Shown piece by piece: positions 20,581-27,510 of a stretch of DNA of 64,000 bases (position 1 is the stretch's first letter; every line of letters starts with the position of its first letter). The DNA is from Polyangium sp. 6x1 (GTDB lineage: Bacteria > Myxococcota_A > Polyangia > Polyangiales > Polyangiaceae). The notes under the pieces are model-generated. The model worked only from the letters and a program-made list of their open reading frames with translations, had not been told where the DNA came from and did not search any database. The DNA lies in assembly GCF_029946515.1 (NCBI RefSeq), contig NZ_JARZHH010000002.1, forward strand, positions 372,001 to 436,000, given 5' to 3'. A program made the translations under genes and the position numbers.

Positions 20581-20612
20581 CTCCCCTCTCCCGCAGCGAC
20601 GGGGGAGGGGAG
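20581..20612. terminator. GC-rich hairpin between convergent genes
   Basis: Arms CTCCCCTCTCCCG (20581-20593) and CGGGGGAGGGGAG (20600-20612) pair with one mismatch around CAGCGA. It lies in the 49-bp gap between two converging genes and could end transcription from both sides, although no T-run follows. Confidence 0.45.
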
Positions 20613-20615
20613 GGC

Positions 20616-21677
20616 CTACCCCACCTCATCCGAAGCCACGAGCCCGTCGTAAAACTCGCTCACGATCGACGCGAGCCATGCTTGCGCGGCCGGCGTCGAG
20701 ATCGTCGCCGTCAGCGCGGGGAACGTCGCGTCCGCGAGGGCCGTGGTGATCTCGCGCGGAAGTTTGTTCGGTAGCCCGAACGACGCGAACACCTCGGACA
20801 CCGGCTTCGCCTCGTTCTCCTTCACCCACGCGAGCACGAACGCGCGCCGCCGCGCCGCGAGCTCCTTGTTCGCCGCGACGTGCGCCGCCACGTCGACGGC
20901 GATCCGCGCGCCTTGTTTCGTCGCCTCGACGTCGAGCAGCACCTCGGCGAACCGTTGCTCCAGGAGAAACCCCGCGAGCCGCTGCCGCAGCGCCACGAAC
21001 GGCGGTTCCCCCCCGCGCGCGAGGATCGACTCCGCCGCGTTTTTCACGGCCTTCTGCGAGAAGCCGAGCAAGAACTTCCGGATCTCCGGATCGAGCCGCT
21101 TCTCGAAATCCACGCGCATCCCGTCGATCGACTTGCCCACGCCGCCGAGGCCGAACGGCCCGAGCTTCTTCATCAGCGAGGGCAGCCCCCAGTCCGCGAC
21201 GAACGGGTTCACGCGCTCGGAGAACTGCTTCAGCGCGTCGTGCATCACCTCGCGCATCACCTCGCGCGCGGCCTCGCTCTCGGCGATCTCGCGCACGAGC
21301 TTCGGCGGCAGCACGTCGGGCCGCGCGAAGAGCTCGGCGAGGCCTTTTTGCGCGTGCTCCGGCACGAACGATCCGATCGTCGCGCGCTCCTGCACGAGAT
21401 GCGCGTGCGCCTCGCGCGCGAGCCGCTCGATCGCGGGGCGCAACGAGCCGTCCACGGTCTGCTTCGAGATCGCCGCGTCGAGCGCGGAGGCGAGCGAGCT
21501 CGGCTCCACGAGTCGACCGAGCGGCGCGAACCGGAGCTCGTCGAGCACGTCGGCCACGGTCTTCTGCCACTCGGCGCGCGCTGCGGGCGAGGTGAGCCGC
21601 GCTTTCAGGAAGGCGATGTGCCGCGTCTTCAGGTCGTCGAGCGCGGCGCGGGTCGTCTGCACGGATCGGTCGTTCAC
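20616..21677 (-). CDS. Conserved helical protein of unknown function
   Basis: The protein has 353 residues, lacks a signal peptide and has no clear membrane helix. It is almost entirely helical in composition, rich in Ala, Arg, Glu and Leu. Recognisable local features are VADVLDELRFAPLGRLV near residue 45, a central FVADWGLPSLMKKLGPFGLG and LAWVKENEAKPVSEVFASFG. The third-codon GC bias and residue composition support this frame over the overlapping ones. The start is uncertain: the GTG at 21675-21677 has GGGAG directly touching it, so a GTG five codons later is possible. I do not recognise a family with confidence. It is divergent from the GT2 gene, 221 bp away. Confidence 0.7.
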   Translation of the reverse strand: MNDRSVQTTRAALDDLKTRHIAFLKARLTSPAARAEWQKTVADVLDELRFAPLGRLVEPSSLASALDAAISKQTVDGSLRPAIERLAREAHAHLVQERATIGSFVPEHAQKGLAELFARPDVLPPKLVREIAESEAAREVMREVMHDALKQFSERVNPFVADWGLPSLMKKLGPFGLGGVGKSIDGMRVDFEKRLDPEIRKFLLGFSQKAVKNAAESILARGGEPPFVALRQRLAGFLLEQRFAEVLLDVEATKQGARIAVDVAAHVAANKELAARRRAFVLAWVKENEAKPVSEVFASFGLPNKLPREITTALADATFPALTATISTPAAQAWLASIVSEFYDGLVASDEVG

Positions 21678-21898
21678 CTCCCGAAGGTAACCCGCGTGCG
21701 TGGAGGCGTCTCGCGTGGTCCGCGAAGTGTCGAGGTTCGTCAGGAGTTGTCACGGGGGGCCGGCGAGCTCGGGCAGGTGCGTGACGAGCAGAGACAAACC
21801 GAGACAACGTTTTACAAGTCCATGACAACTATGGCGGCCGGCCTCTGGTACTTGCTCGTTGTTCTGCTGTTTTTTTGCGCCCGAGGGAGGCGCGCACG

Positions 21899-23431
21899 AT
21901 GCTCCACACGATGCTCGTCGTCCTGTACTTCGCCGTCCTCCTCGCTCTCAGCGCTTACGGTCTGCACCGGCTGCACCTCGTGGTGCTGTGCCTGCGGCAT
22001 CGCCGCCAGATCGAGCGCGCGAAGCAAATGCCCCACGTGGCCGAAGAAGACCTGCCTCGCGTGACGATCCAGCTCCCGCTGTTCAACGAGTCCACCGTCG
22101 CCGCGCGCCTGCTCGAGGCGACCGCGCGCATGGACTACCCGGCGGACAAGCTCGAGATCCAGGTCCTCGACGATTCGACCGACGAGACGCAGGCGCTCGT
22201 CCGCGCGCACGTCGACCGCCTGCGCGAGCGCGGCATCGACGCCGTCTACCTGCACCGGACGAACCGCGTCGGCTACAAGGCGGGCGCGCTCGACGAGGGC
22301 CTCAAGGTCGCGAAGGGCGACCTCGTCGCCATCTTCGACGCGGACTTCATCCCGCAGCCCTCGTTCGTTCGCAGCATCGTGGGTCACTTCGCGGACCCGA
22401 AGATCGGCATGGTCCAGACGCGCTGGGGCCACCTGAACCGCGAGCACTCGGTGCTCACGAAGGTCCAGGCGCTCATGCTCGACGGCCACCACCTCGTCGA
22501 GAACCGCGCGCGTTACGGCGCCGGCCTGCTCTTCAACTTCTCGGGCACCGGCGGCATGTGGCGCAAGAACGCGATCCACGAGGCCGGCGGCTGGCAGCAC
22601 GACACGCTCACCGAGGACCTCGACCTCTCCTACCGCGCGCAGCTCGCGGGCTGGAAGTTCGTCTACCGCGAGGACGTGGTCTCGCCGTCGGAGCTGCCCG
22701 AGGACGTCTCGGCGCTCCGCGCGCAGCAGTACCGCTGGGCGAAGGGCACCGTGCAGACGGCCCGCAAGCTCCTGAAGCGTGTGCTCTCCTCGGACATCAG
22801 CCTCGCGCAGCGCATCGAGGCGCTCTTCCACCTCACGCCGCACTTCGCCTACCCGCTCATGGTGACGCTGAGCGTGCTGCTCCTGCCCGCGCTCGTGCTC
22901 CTGCCGGCCACGGACACGCTCACGATGCTCATCGTCGACCTGCCGCTCTGCGTGGCGACGACGGGCTCGCTCGCGGCGTTCTACATGTTCGCCGAGGCGG
23001 CCCAGGGCCGGAGCCGCGCGAACGTGCTCACGCGGCTGCCGATGCTCATCGCCCTCGGCACGGGCCTCGCGCCGCACCTCTCGAAGGCGGTCTTCGAGGG
23101 CATGCGCCACATGGCCGGTGAGTTCGTCCGGACCCCGAAGCACGGCACGAACAAGGGCCGCTACCGCGCCCGCGCCGACCTCCCGCTCCTCGAGACGGGC
23201 CTCTGCCTGCTCTCGTTCGGCTCGACGGTCGCCTCGATCCAGACGGGCCACTACTTCGCCACGCCGTTCGCGGCGCTCTTCACGATTGGCTACGGCTACG
23301 TGGCGATGCTCGTGGCGCACGAGCAGTCGACGCGCCGCCGCGAGGCCGCGCCGATGCTCCTCGGTGCGTCGAGCGAGCGCCCGAGCGAGCCCACGGCTGC
23401 CGAGCAGCCCGTCGGCAAGCTCGCTGCCTGA
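21899..23431 (+). CDS. Cellulose-synthase-like family 2 glycosyltransferase
   Basis: This 510-residue membrane-bound processive glycosyltransferase starts with a helix (residues 1-30) and has a GT-A catalytic domain from ~50 carrying PRVTIQLPLFNE, LDDSTDET, the metal-binding IFDADFIP, the acceptor TEDLDLSYR and the QQYRWAKG (QxxRW) motif. Four to six helices follow from ~315, as in cellulose and hyaluronan synthases. It probably polymerises or starts an exopolysaccharide or glycolipid from a UDP sugar. No PilZ domain or BcsB-like partner is nearby. ATG 21899 is chosen for GGGAGG at 21885-21890. The divergent upstream gap holds several GACAAC-type words but no clear promoter. Confidence 0.88.
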   Translation: MLHTMLVVLYFAVLLALSAYGLHRLHLVVLCLRHRRQIERAKQMPHVAEEDLPRVTIQLPLFNESTVAARLLEATARMDYPADKLEIQVLDDSTDETQALVRAHVDRLRERGIDAVYLHRTNRVGYKAGALDEGLKVAKGDLVAIFDADFIPQPSFVRSIVGHFADPKIGMVQTRWGHLNREHSVLTKVQALMLDGHHLVENRARYGAGLLFNFSGTGGMWRKNAIHEAGGWQHDTLTEDLDLSYRAQLAGWKFVYREDVVSPSELPEDVSALRAQQYRWAKGTVQTARKLLKRVLSSDISLAQRIEALFHLTPHFAYPLMVTLSVLLLPALVLLPATDTLTMLIVDLPLCVATTGSLAAFYMFAEAAQGRSRANVLTRLPMLIALGTGLAPHLSKAVFEGMRHMAGEFVRTPKHGTNKGRYRARADLPLLETGLCLLSFGSTVASIQTGHYFATPFAALFTIGYGYVAMLVAHEQSTRRREAAPMLLGASSERPSEPTAAEQPVGKLAA

Positions 23432-23551
23432 TCGCGGTTCCCTCCCTCACGCGCCGCCGCGGCGCCCTCCCTCGCAACTCCACATCACTCCCCCCTGGAT
23501 ATTCCGGGCCCGGGCTTTTATCCTCGGCCTCGCAAGGGCGGGACTTCGTCT

Positions 23552-23878
23552 ATGACCAAGGCCGAAATCGTACAAGCCGTCTACGGTCGGCTCGGGGGGT
23601 TCTCGAAGAAGGAGTCGGCGGACCTCGTCGACCTCGTCTTCGAGACGATGAAGGAGACCCTCGGTCGCGGGGAGAAGATCAAGATCTCGGGCTTCGGCAA
23701 TTTCGTTCTGCGCGACAAACGCCAGCGTCAGGGCCGCAACCCGCAGACGGGTGATCCGATCGTGATCACCGAGCGCCGTGTCCTCTCCTTCAAGGCGAGC
23801 CAGATCCTGAAGCACGCGCTGAACCCGCGCGTCGCTGGGACGAGCGGCGCCACGGCTTCTGCCGTCGCGGAGGAGTGA
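23552..23878 (+). CDS. ihfA: Integration host factor alpha-type DNA-bending protein
   Basis: This 108-residue HU/IHF-family protein has KAEIVQAVYGRLGGFSKKES at the N-terminal helices, KISGFGNFVLRDK in the beta saddle and the DNA-arm motif GRNPQTGDP with the intercalating Pro. The ITERRVLSFKASQILK end and the MerR gene directly downstream are typical of ihfA rather than hup. It has a short Ala/Thr/Ser tail. The stop overlaps the following GTG start. A possible -10 (TATCCT, 23519-23524) lies 27 nt upstream of the ATG. Confidence 0.88.
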   Translation: MTKAEIVQAVYGRLGGFSKKESADLVDLVFETMKETLGRGEKIKISGFGNFVLRDKRQRQGRNPQTGDPIVITERRVLSFKASQILKHALNPRVAGTSGATASAVAEE

Positions 23879-24273
23879 GCGGCTTGTCCGGGCGCCGAGA
23901 GCTTCCTGCGAAGCTCTACTACCGCATCGGAGAGGTCGCCGGGATCGTCGGCGTCGAGCCGCACGTGCTCCGTTACTGGGAGAGCGAGTTCCGCTCCATC
24001 CGGCCGCAGAAGTCCGCCAAAGGGCAGCGTGTCTATTCACGTCGCGACGTGGAGACGCTCCTCAAGGTGAAGGACCTGCTCTACGCGCACCGCTTCACGA
24101 TCGCGGGCGCGCGCCGCAAGCTGCGCGAAGGCGGCATCGAGCCGCCGGGCGAGGACGATCCGAGCGTGGAGCAAGCGCGCAAGATGCGCGAGGCGCTGCT
24201 CGACATCCGCAGCGAGCTCGTCGCGATGATGCGTGAGCTCGACGAGCCCAAGGCCCCGGGCAAGAAGAGCTAG
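23875..24273 (+). CDS. MerR-family transcriptional regulator
   Basis: The protein has 132 residues. The N-terminal winged helix shows YYRIGEVAGIVGVEPHVLRY, W-E-S-E-F and QRVYSRRDVETLLKVKDLL, the standard MerR DNA-binding module. The C-terminal part is a short dimerisation helix without metal-binding Cys residues. Coupling to ihfA by a 4-nt overlap (GTGA) is a conserved proteobacterial arrangement. The effector and target are unknown. Confidence 0.88.
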   Translation: MSGLSGRRELPAKLYYRIGEVAGIVGVEPHVLRYWESEFRSIRPQKSAKGQRVYSRRDVETLLKVKDLLYAHRFTIAGARRKLREGGIEPPGEDDPSVEQARKMREALLDIRSELVAMMRELDEPKAPGKKS

Positions 24274-24284
24274 AGCGGCGCGCG

Positions 24285-24941
24285 ATGACCGAGCGGCGCG
24301 AGGAGGCGCTCTCCGGCGGGGCCATCGTGCGCTTCGGCGTGCCCGCGGGCGCGACGGAGGAGCGCGCCGAGGCGCTGCCGCAGATCGTGGTGTCGAGCCT
24401 GAAAGGCGCGCGCGTTGGGCTCCGGCGTGGCTTCGTGGACGAGGCGGGCCTGCGGCTCCGCGTCGCGTGCGTGGAGGCGCCGTCGGATCGGTTCGCGCCG
24501 GGCGTGGAAGAGATCGTGCTCGGCATGGCGACGTCGATCGCGCGGGGCGCGGCGTCGGATGGCATCACGCTCGACCGCTGGGACGCCGAGGGCATCACGC
24601 GGCACGAGGGCCGCTTCGAGCAAGCGCTCACGGGGCAGGGGACGCGCGGCGAGACGCCCGTCGTGCTCCGGGGCCGGCACGTGCTCGGCTTCGAGGGCGC
24701 CGCGAGCGAAGCTGTGCTGTGTACGTTCGTCTGCGAGGAGCCACGAGCGAGCGAGCGCTGCGCCGAGCTCGTGGCGAGCGCCGAGCTCGCATCGCTCGTG
24801 CCGCCGCCGCCGCCGAGCTTGCTTGTGCGTACGATCTTGATGGCAGCCGAGCGGCCGCGGGAGGCGGCCTTGCTCGGCCTGGGGATCGGCGTGCTCCTGG
24901 TCGCGGTGCTGCTCGCGCGGCGACCGCGACCTCGGCCCTGA
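24285..24941 (+). CDS. Unknown protein with a C-terminal membrane anchor
   Basis: The protein has 218 residues. Residues 1-~175 are hydrophilic without a signal peptide (VRFGVPAGATEERAEALPQI, later LRGRHVLGFEGAASEAVLC). A run of five Pro is followed by a single hydrophobic helix (AALLGLGIGVLLVAVLLA) and a basic tail RRPRPRP. It is therefore a tail-anchored protein with its bulk in the cytoplasm. It starts 11 bp after the MerR gene and may be in the ihfA operon. It ends 2 bp from the converging ssb stop. No family recognised. Confidence 0.65.
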   Translation: MTERREEALSGGAIVRFGVPAGATEERAEALPQIVVSSLKGARVGLRRGFVDEAGLRLRVACVEAPSDRFAPGVEEIVLGMATSIARGAASDGITLDRWDAEGITRHEGRFEQALTGQGTRGETPVVLRGRHVLGFEGAASEAVLCTFVCEEPRASERCAELVASAELASLVPPPPPSLLVRTILMAAERPREAALLGLGIGVLLVAVLLARRPRPRP

Positions 24942-24943
24942 GA

Positions 24944-25576
24944 TCAGAACGGGATGTCGTCGCCGCCGTCGTAGCCGAAATCATCCGCCGGAGGCCCGGG
25001 ATCCGGCGCGGGACGACCGCCGCCACCACCGCCACCGCCGCCACGACCGCCACCACCGGCGCCGCCGCCACCACCGCCGCGACCGCCGCCGTAGCCGCCA
25101 CCGCCGCCGCCGCCGCTGCGACCACCACCGCCGCCGCCACCGCCGCTGAAGTCGCCGTAATCGCCGCCGCCGCCACCACCGCGCGCGGGCGGGCCGGAGA
25201 AGTCGGCGGGCGGGCCCATGTCTTCGCCGGCGGGCGCGCCGCGACCGCGGCTGGCGAGGATCACGTTGTTCGCGATGACCTCGGTCTTGTAGCGCTTGTT
25301 GCCGTCGCGATCGTCGTAGCTCGACGTGCGCAGCGAGCCCTCGACGAAGAGCGACGTCCCCTTGCCGAGGATCTTCGCCAGCGCCTCGCCGCGCTTGCCC
25401 CACACGACGACGTTGTGCCAGTCGGTGCGCTCGCGGCGGACCTTGTCTTTGTCGAGGTAACTCTCGGTCGTGGCGAGGCGGAGGTTGAGCACGGCCTGGC
25501 CACCCTGGGTGAACCGAAGCTCGGGATCCGCGCCCAGATTTCCGAGCAACATGACGCGATTGAAGCCTTCCGCCAT
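24944..25576 (-). CDS. ssb: Single-stranded DNA-binding protein
   Basis: The protein has 210 residues. The OB-fold occupies residues 1-~112: FNRVMLLGNLGADPELRFT, RTDWHNVVVWGKRGEALAKI, GTSLFVEGSLRTSSYDD and YKTEVIANNVI. A very Gly-rich linker of ~70 residues follows, then the acidic partner-binding tip ending GGDDIPF, the usual SSB C-terminus. It coats single-stranded DNA in replication, repair and recombination. AAGGA precedes the ATG. No rpsF or rpsR flanks it. Confidence 0.95.
   Translation of the reverse strand: MAEGFNRVMLLGNLGADPELRFTQGGQAVLNLRLATTESYLDKDKVRRERTDWHNVVVWGKRGEALAKILGKGTSLFVEGSLRTSSYDDRDGNKRYKTEVIANNVILASRGRGAPAGEDMGPPADFSGPPARGGGGGGDYGDFSGGGGGGGGRSGGGGGGGYGGGRGGGGGGAGGGGRGGGGGGGGGRPAPDPGPPADDFGYDGGDDIPF
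25010..25195. repeat. GCC/ACC trinucleotide low-complexity tract in ssb
   Basis: This tract consists of runs of CCGCCA/CCACCG-type triplets encoding the poly-Gly linker of SSB (on the minus strand GGC/GGT/GGA). It is in frame and in a tolerant linker, so repeat-length variation would not break the gene. Confidence 0.7.
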
Positions 25577-25657
25577 CGACTTGTCCTTCCTTACGACGCT
25601 CCGCGACACGCGACCGTGTGCGGCCTCCGGTCTCCCTTGTTCCGCACCGAGCGTCAA

Positions 25658-25691
25658 GGGAGAGGCGTGCCTCTCCCATTTGTTCGTTTTT
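25658..25691 (+). terminator. Hairpin with T-rich flank in the ssb-mgtE gap
   Basis: GGGAGAGG-CGTG-CCTCTCCC (25658-25677) is a perfect 8-bp stem followed on the plus strand by ATTTGTTCGTTTTT. Both flanking genes run on the minus strand, so the T-rich side faces the wrong way for mgtE. It may block antisense transcription, or act in the minus direction without a U-tract. Confidence 0.35.
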
Positions 25692-25728
25692 CGGATCCCG
25701 CTCGGCTCGTTCGTCCGCGCGGCGTTCG

Positions 25729-27117
25729 TCAGTGCGCGGTCTTTGCGGCCTGCGCGATCACCTCGGCGAGCAGGAGCTTGGCCACGTTCAGATAGATCAG
25801 GATCCCGAGCACGTCGATCAGCGTGGCGATGAACGGCGTCGAGCTCGTCGCCGGATCGAGGCCGAGCTTGCGCAGGAAGAGCGGCAGCATCGAGCCCACC
25901 GTGCAGCCCATGATCACGATGCCCATCAACGTGATGCCGACCGTGAACATCAGCGCGTAGCCGTCGCCCCAGAGGTAGATGCGCGTCATGCCGATGATCG
26001 CGAGCATCAGGCCGAGCACCACGCCCTGGCCGATCTCGCGCACGATGACGCGCTTCCAGTCCGTCGGCTTCACGTCGCCCACGGCGAGGCCCCGGATGAT
26101 GAGCGACGACGACTGCGAGCCCGTGTTGCCGCCCGTCGAGATGAGCATCGGCACGTAGTAGGCGAGCTTCGAGACGGCCTCGATGATCGCGTCGTAGTGC
26201 CGGAGCACCGTGCCCGTGATGAACTCGCTCACGAGCAGCGCGGCGAGCCACGGCGCGCGCTTCGTGAAGAAGGTCCAGAAGCTCGTCTGGAAGTAACCTT
26301 CCTCGATCGGCTCGACGGCGCCGAGGCGCTGCATGTCCTCGGTCTGCTCCTGCGTGAGCACGTCCATCACGTCGTCGACCGTGATCACGCCGAGCAGCTT
26401 TCGATCCGGCCCGACCACGGGCATCGCGGCGAAGTCGTACTTCGCCATCTTCCGCGCGACCTCCTCCTGATCGGTCTCGGGGCTCAGCGCGAAGATGTTC
26501 TCCGTCATCACGTCGGTGATCCGGTCCGTGGGCGCGGCGAGCAAGAGATCACGGAGCGACACGATGCCGAGGAGGCGCTCGTCGTCCGAAAGTACGTAGA
26601 CGTAATAAATCGTCTCGGCGTCCTGGGACGACTTGCGGATGCTCTCGATCGCCTCGGCGACGGTGAGCGAGGGCGGCACCGAGACGTAGTCGGTGGTCAT
26701 CAGGCCGCCGGCGCTGTCCTCGGGCCACTTCGCGAGCTCCTCGACCTCGGCGGCGGCCTCGGGATCGACCTTCTCGAGCGACTCGAGCAGGTTGTCGCCG
26801 ACCTCCTCGGGCAGCGCCTCGATGAGGTCGGTCCGCTCGTCGGCGGCCATCTCCGAGACGATCGGCGCGGCGTTCTCGACGCCGAGCTCCTCGACGAGCG
26901 CCTCCTGCTGATCCTCGTCGAGGCGCTCGAAGATCGGCGCGGCCTCCTCGGGCTTCAGCGTCTTGAGGATGAGGGCCGCTTCGTGCTCTTCGAGCATGCC
27001 GAGCAGGTCGGCGAGGTCCTCGTCGTGGATCTCTTCGAGCAAGGCGCCGATCTGCGCGGGATCTTCAGCGAGGAGCTCTCGCACCTCGGGCAGCATCGCG
27101 ACGGCGACTCGCATCAT
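25729..27117 (-). CDS. mgtE: MgtE-type magnesium transporter
   Basis: This 462-residue inner-membrane Mg2+ channel has the MgtE domain order: an N-terminal superhelical domain (IHDEDLADLLGMLEEHEAAL, then VSEMAADERTDLIEALPEE), two CBS domains (~130-255; SAGGLMTTDYVSV, VMTENIFAL, GVITVDDVMDVL) and a plug helix leading to five membrane helices with LISTGGNTGSQSSSLIIR, the signature pore segment. Cytosolic Mg2+ binding to the N/CBS domains normally closes the channel. Two ATG codons are in tandem; the first overlaps the stop of a possible upstream ORF. The next gene downstream is ssb, across a 152-bp gap. Confidence 0.95.
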   Translation of the reverse strand: MMRVAVAMLPEVRELLAEDPAQIGALLEEIHDEDLADLLGMLEEHEAALILKTLKPEEAAPIFERLDEDQQEALVEELGVENAAPIVSEMAADERTDLIEALPEEVGDNLLESLEKVDPEAAAEVEELAKWPEDSAGGLMTTDYVSVPPSLTVAEAIESIRKSSQDAETIYYVYVLSDDERLLGIVSLRDLLLAAPTDRITDVMTENIFALSPETDQEEVARKMAKYDFAAMPVVGPDRKLLGVITVDDVMDVLTQEQTEDMQRLGAVEPIEEGYFQTSFWTFFTKRAPWLAALLVSEFITGTVLRHYDAIIEAVSKLAYYVPMLISTGGNTGSQSSSLIIRGLAVGDVKPTDWKRVIVREIGQGVVLGLMLAIIGMTRIYLWGDGYALMFTVGITLMGIVIMGCTVGSMLPLFLRKLGLDPATSSTPFIATLIDVLGILIYLNVAKLLLAEVIAQAAKTAH

Positions 27118-27308
27118 CGGGCGCCAATCAGCCAGAGGAGCCGCTCGCCCGCAAGCAGGATCGCGGGGGCGCGGCGAGACCCGCGCGTGCGGCTGTCCGG
27201 GTCCTCGGCCTCCGGTCCCGGACCGGCTCGCTCGTTGTCCATTGCGCCAACTGAGTTGGCAGTTGAAAGAGCAGGATCTCCACGCAGGTCAGGATCGCGG
27301 GTCGGCAT
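27114..27308 (-). CDS. Possible Asp/Pro-rich leader ORF coupled to mgtE
   Basis: This is a 64-codon frame whose TGA overlaps the mgtE ATG (ATGA). It begins MPTRDPDLRGDPALS. An internal ATG gives a second candidate start, MDNERAGPGPEAEDPDS. Both are rich in Asp, Glu and Pro right after the start. Enterobacterial Mg2+-transporter leader peptides (MgtL/MgtP) use such stretches to destabilise ribosomes at low Mg2+. The match in composition, position and overlap is suggestive only, since no homologue is recognised and leader control of mgtE by this route is not established. Confidence 0.3.
   Translation of the reverse strand: MPTRDPDLRGDPALSTANSVGAMDNERAGPGPEAEDPDSRTRGSRRAPAILLAGERLLWLIGAR
27246..27260. 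promoter_or_regulatory. 15-bp palindrome in the mgtE upstream region
   Basis: GCCAAC-TGA-GTTGGC is a perfect inverted repeat about 130 bp before mgtE, in the 393-bp region between mgtE and the divergent lipoprotein gene. It could be an operator. The remainder of this gap holds the possible leader ORF and the promoter at 27380; I see nothing else in it. Confidence 0.3.
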
Positions 27309-27379
27309 GGCCGTTGCGTAGCCCCCCGTTTGATCGCCGGCTTTTCTGCAAAAGGGCCGTTCCGAGGCCGGATCTCGAA

Positions 27380-27408
27380 TTGACGCGTTCGCGGGACATC
27401 CCTAGCAT
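27380..27408 (+). promoter_or_regulatory. Sigma-70-like promoter of the VWA-like lipoprotein gene
   Basis: TTGACG (27380-27385), a 17-nt spacer and TAGCAT (27403-27408) form one of the best housekeeping promoters in the window. Transcription would start near 27415, giving a ~95-nt leader before the AAGGAG-preceded ATG at 27511. Confidence 0.55.
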
Positions 27409-27510
27409 CGAGGCCATCGATCACGGACGGGCCCGGCAGCATGGAACCGTTCGTCGCGGCAACTCCGTTTCTGGGACGAGCCCAGCGTAAGGTCGGCTAA
27501 GGAGCTCAGC

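Noticed and set aside
23552-23878. HU protein
   Set aside because: Sequence features and the following overlapping MerR gene fit IhfA better than HU.
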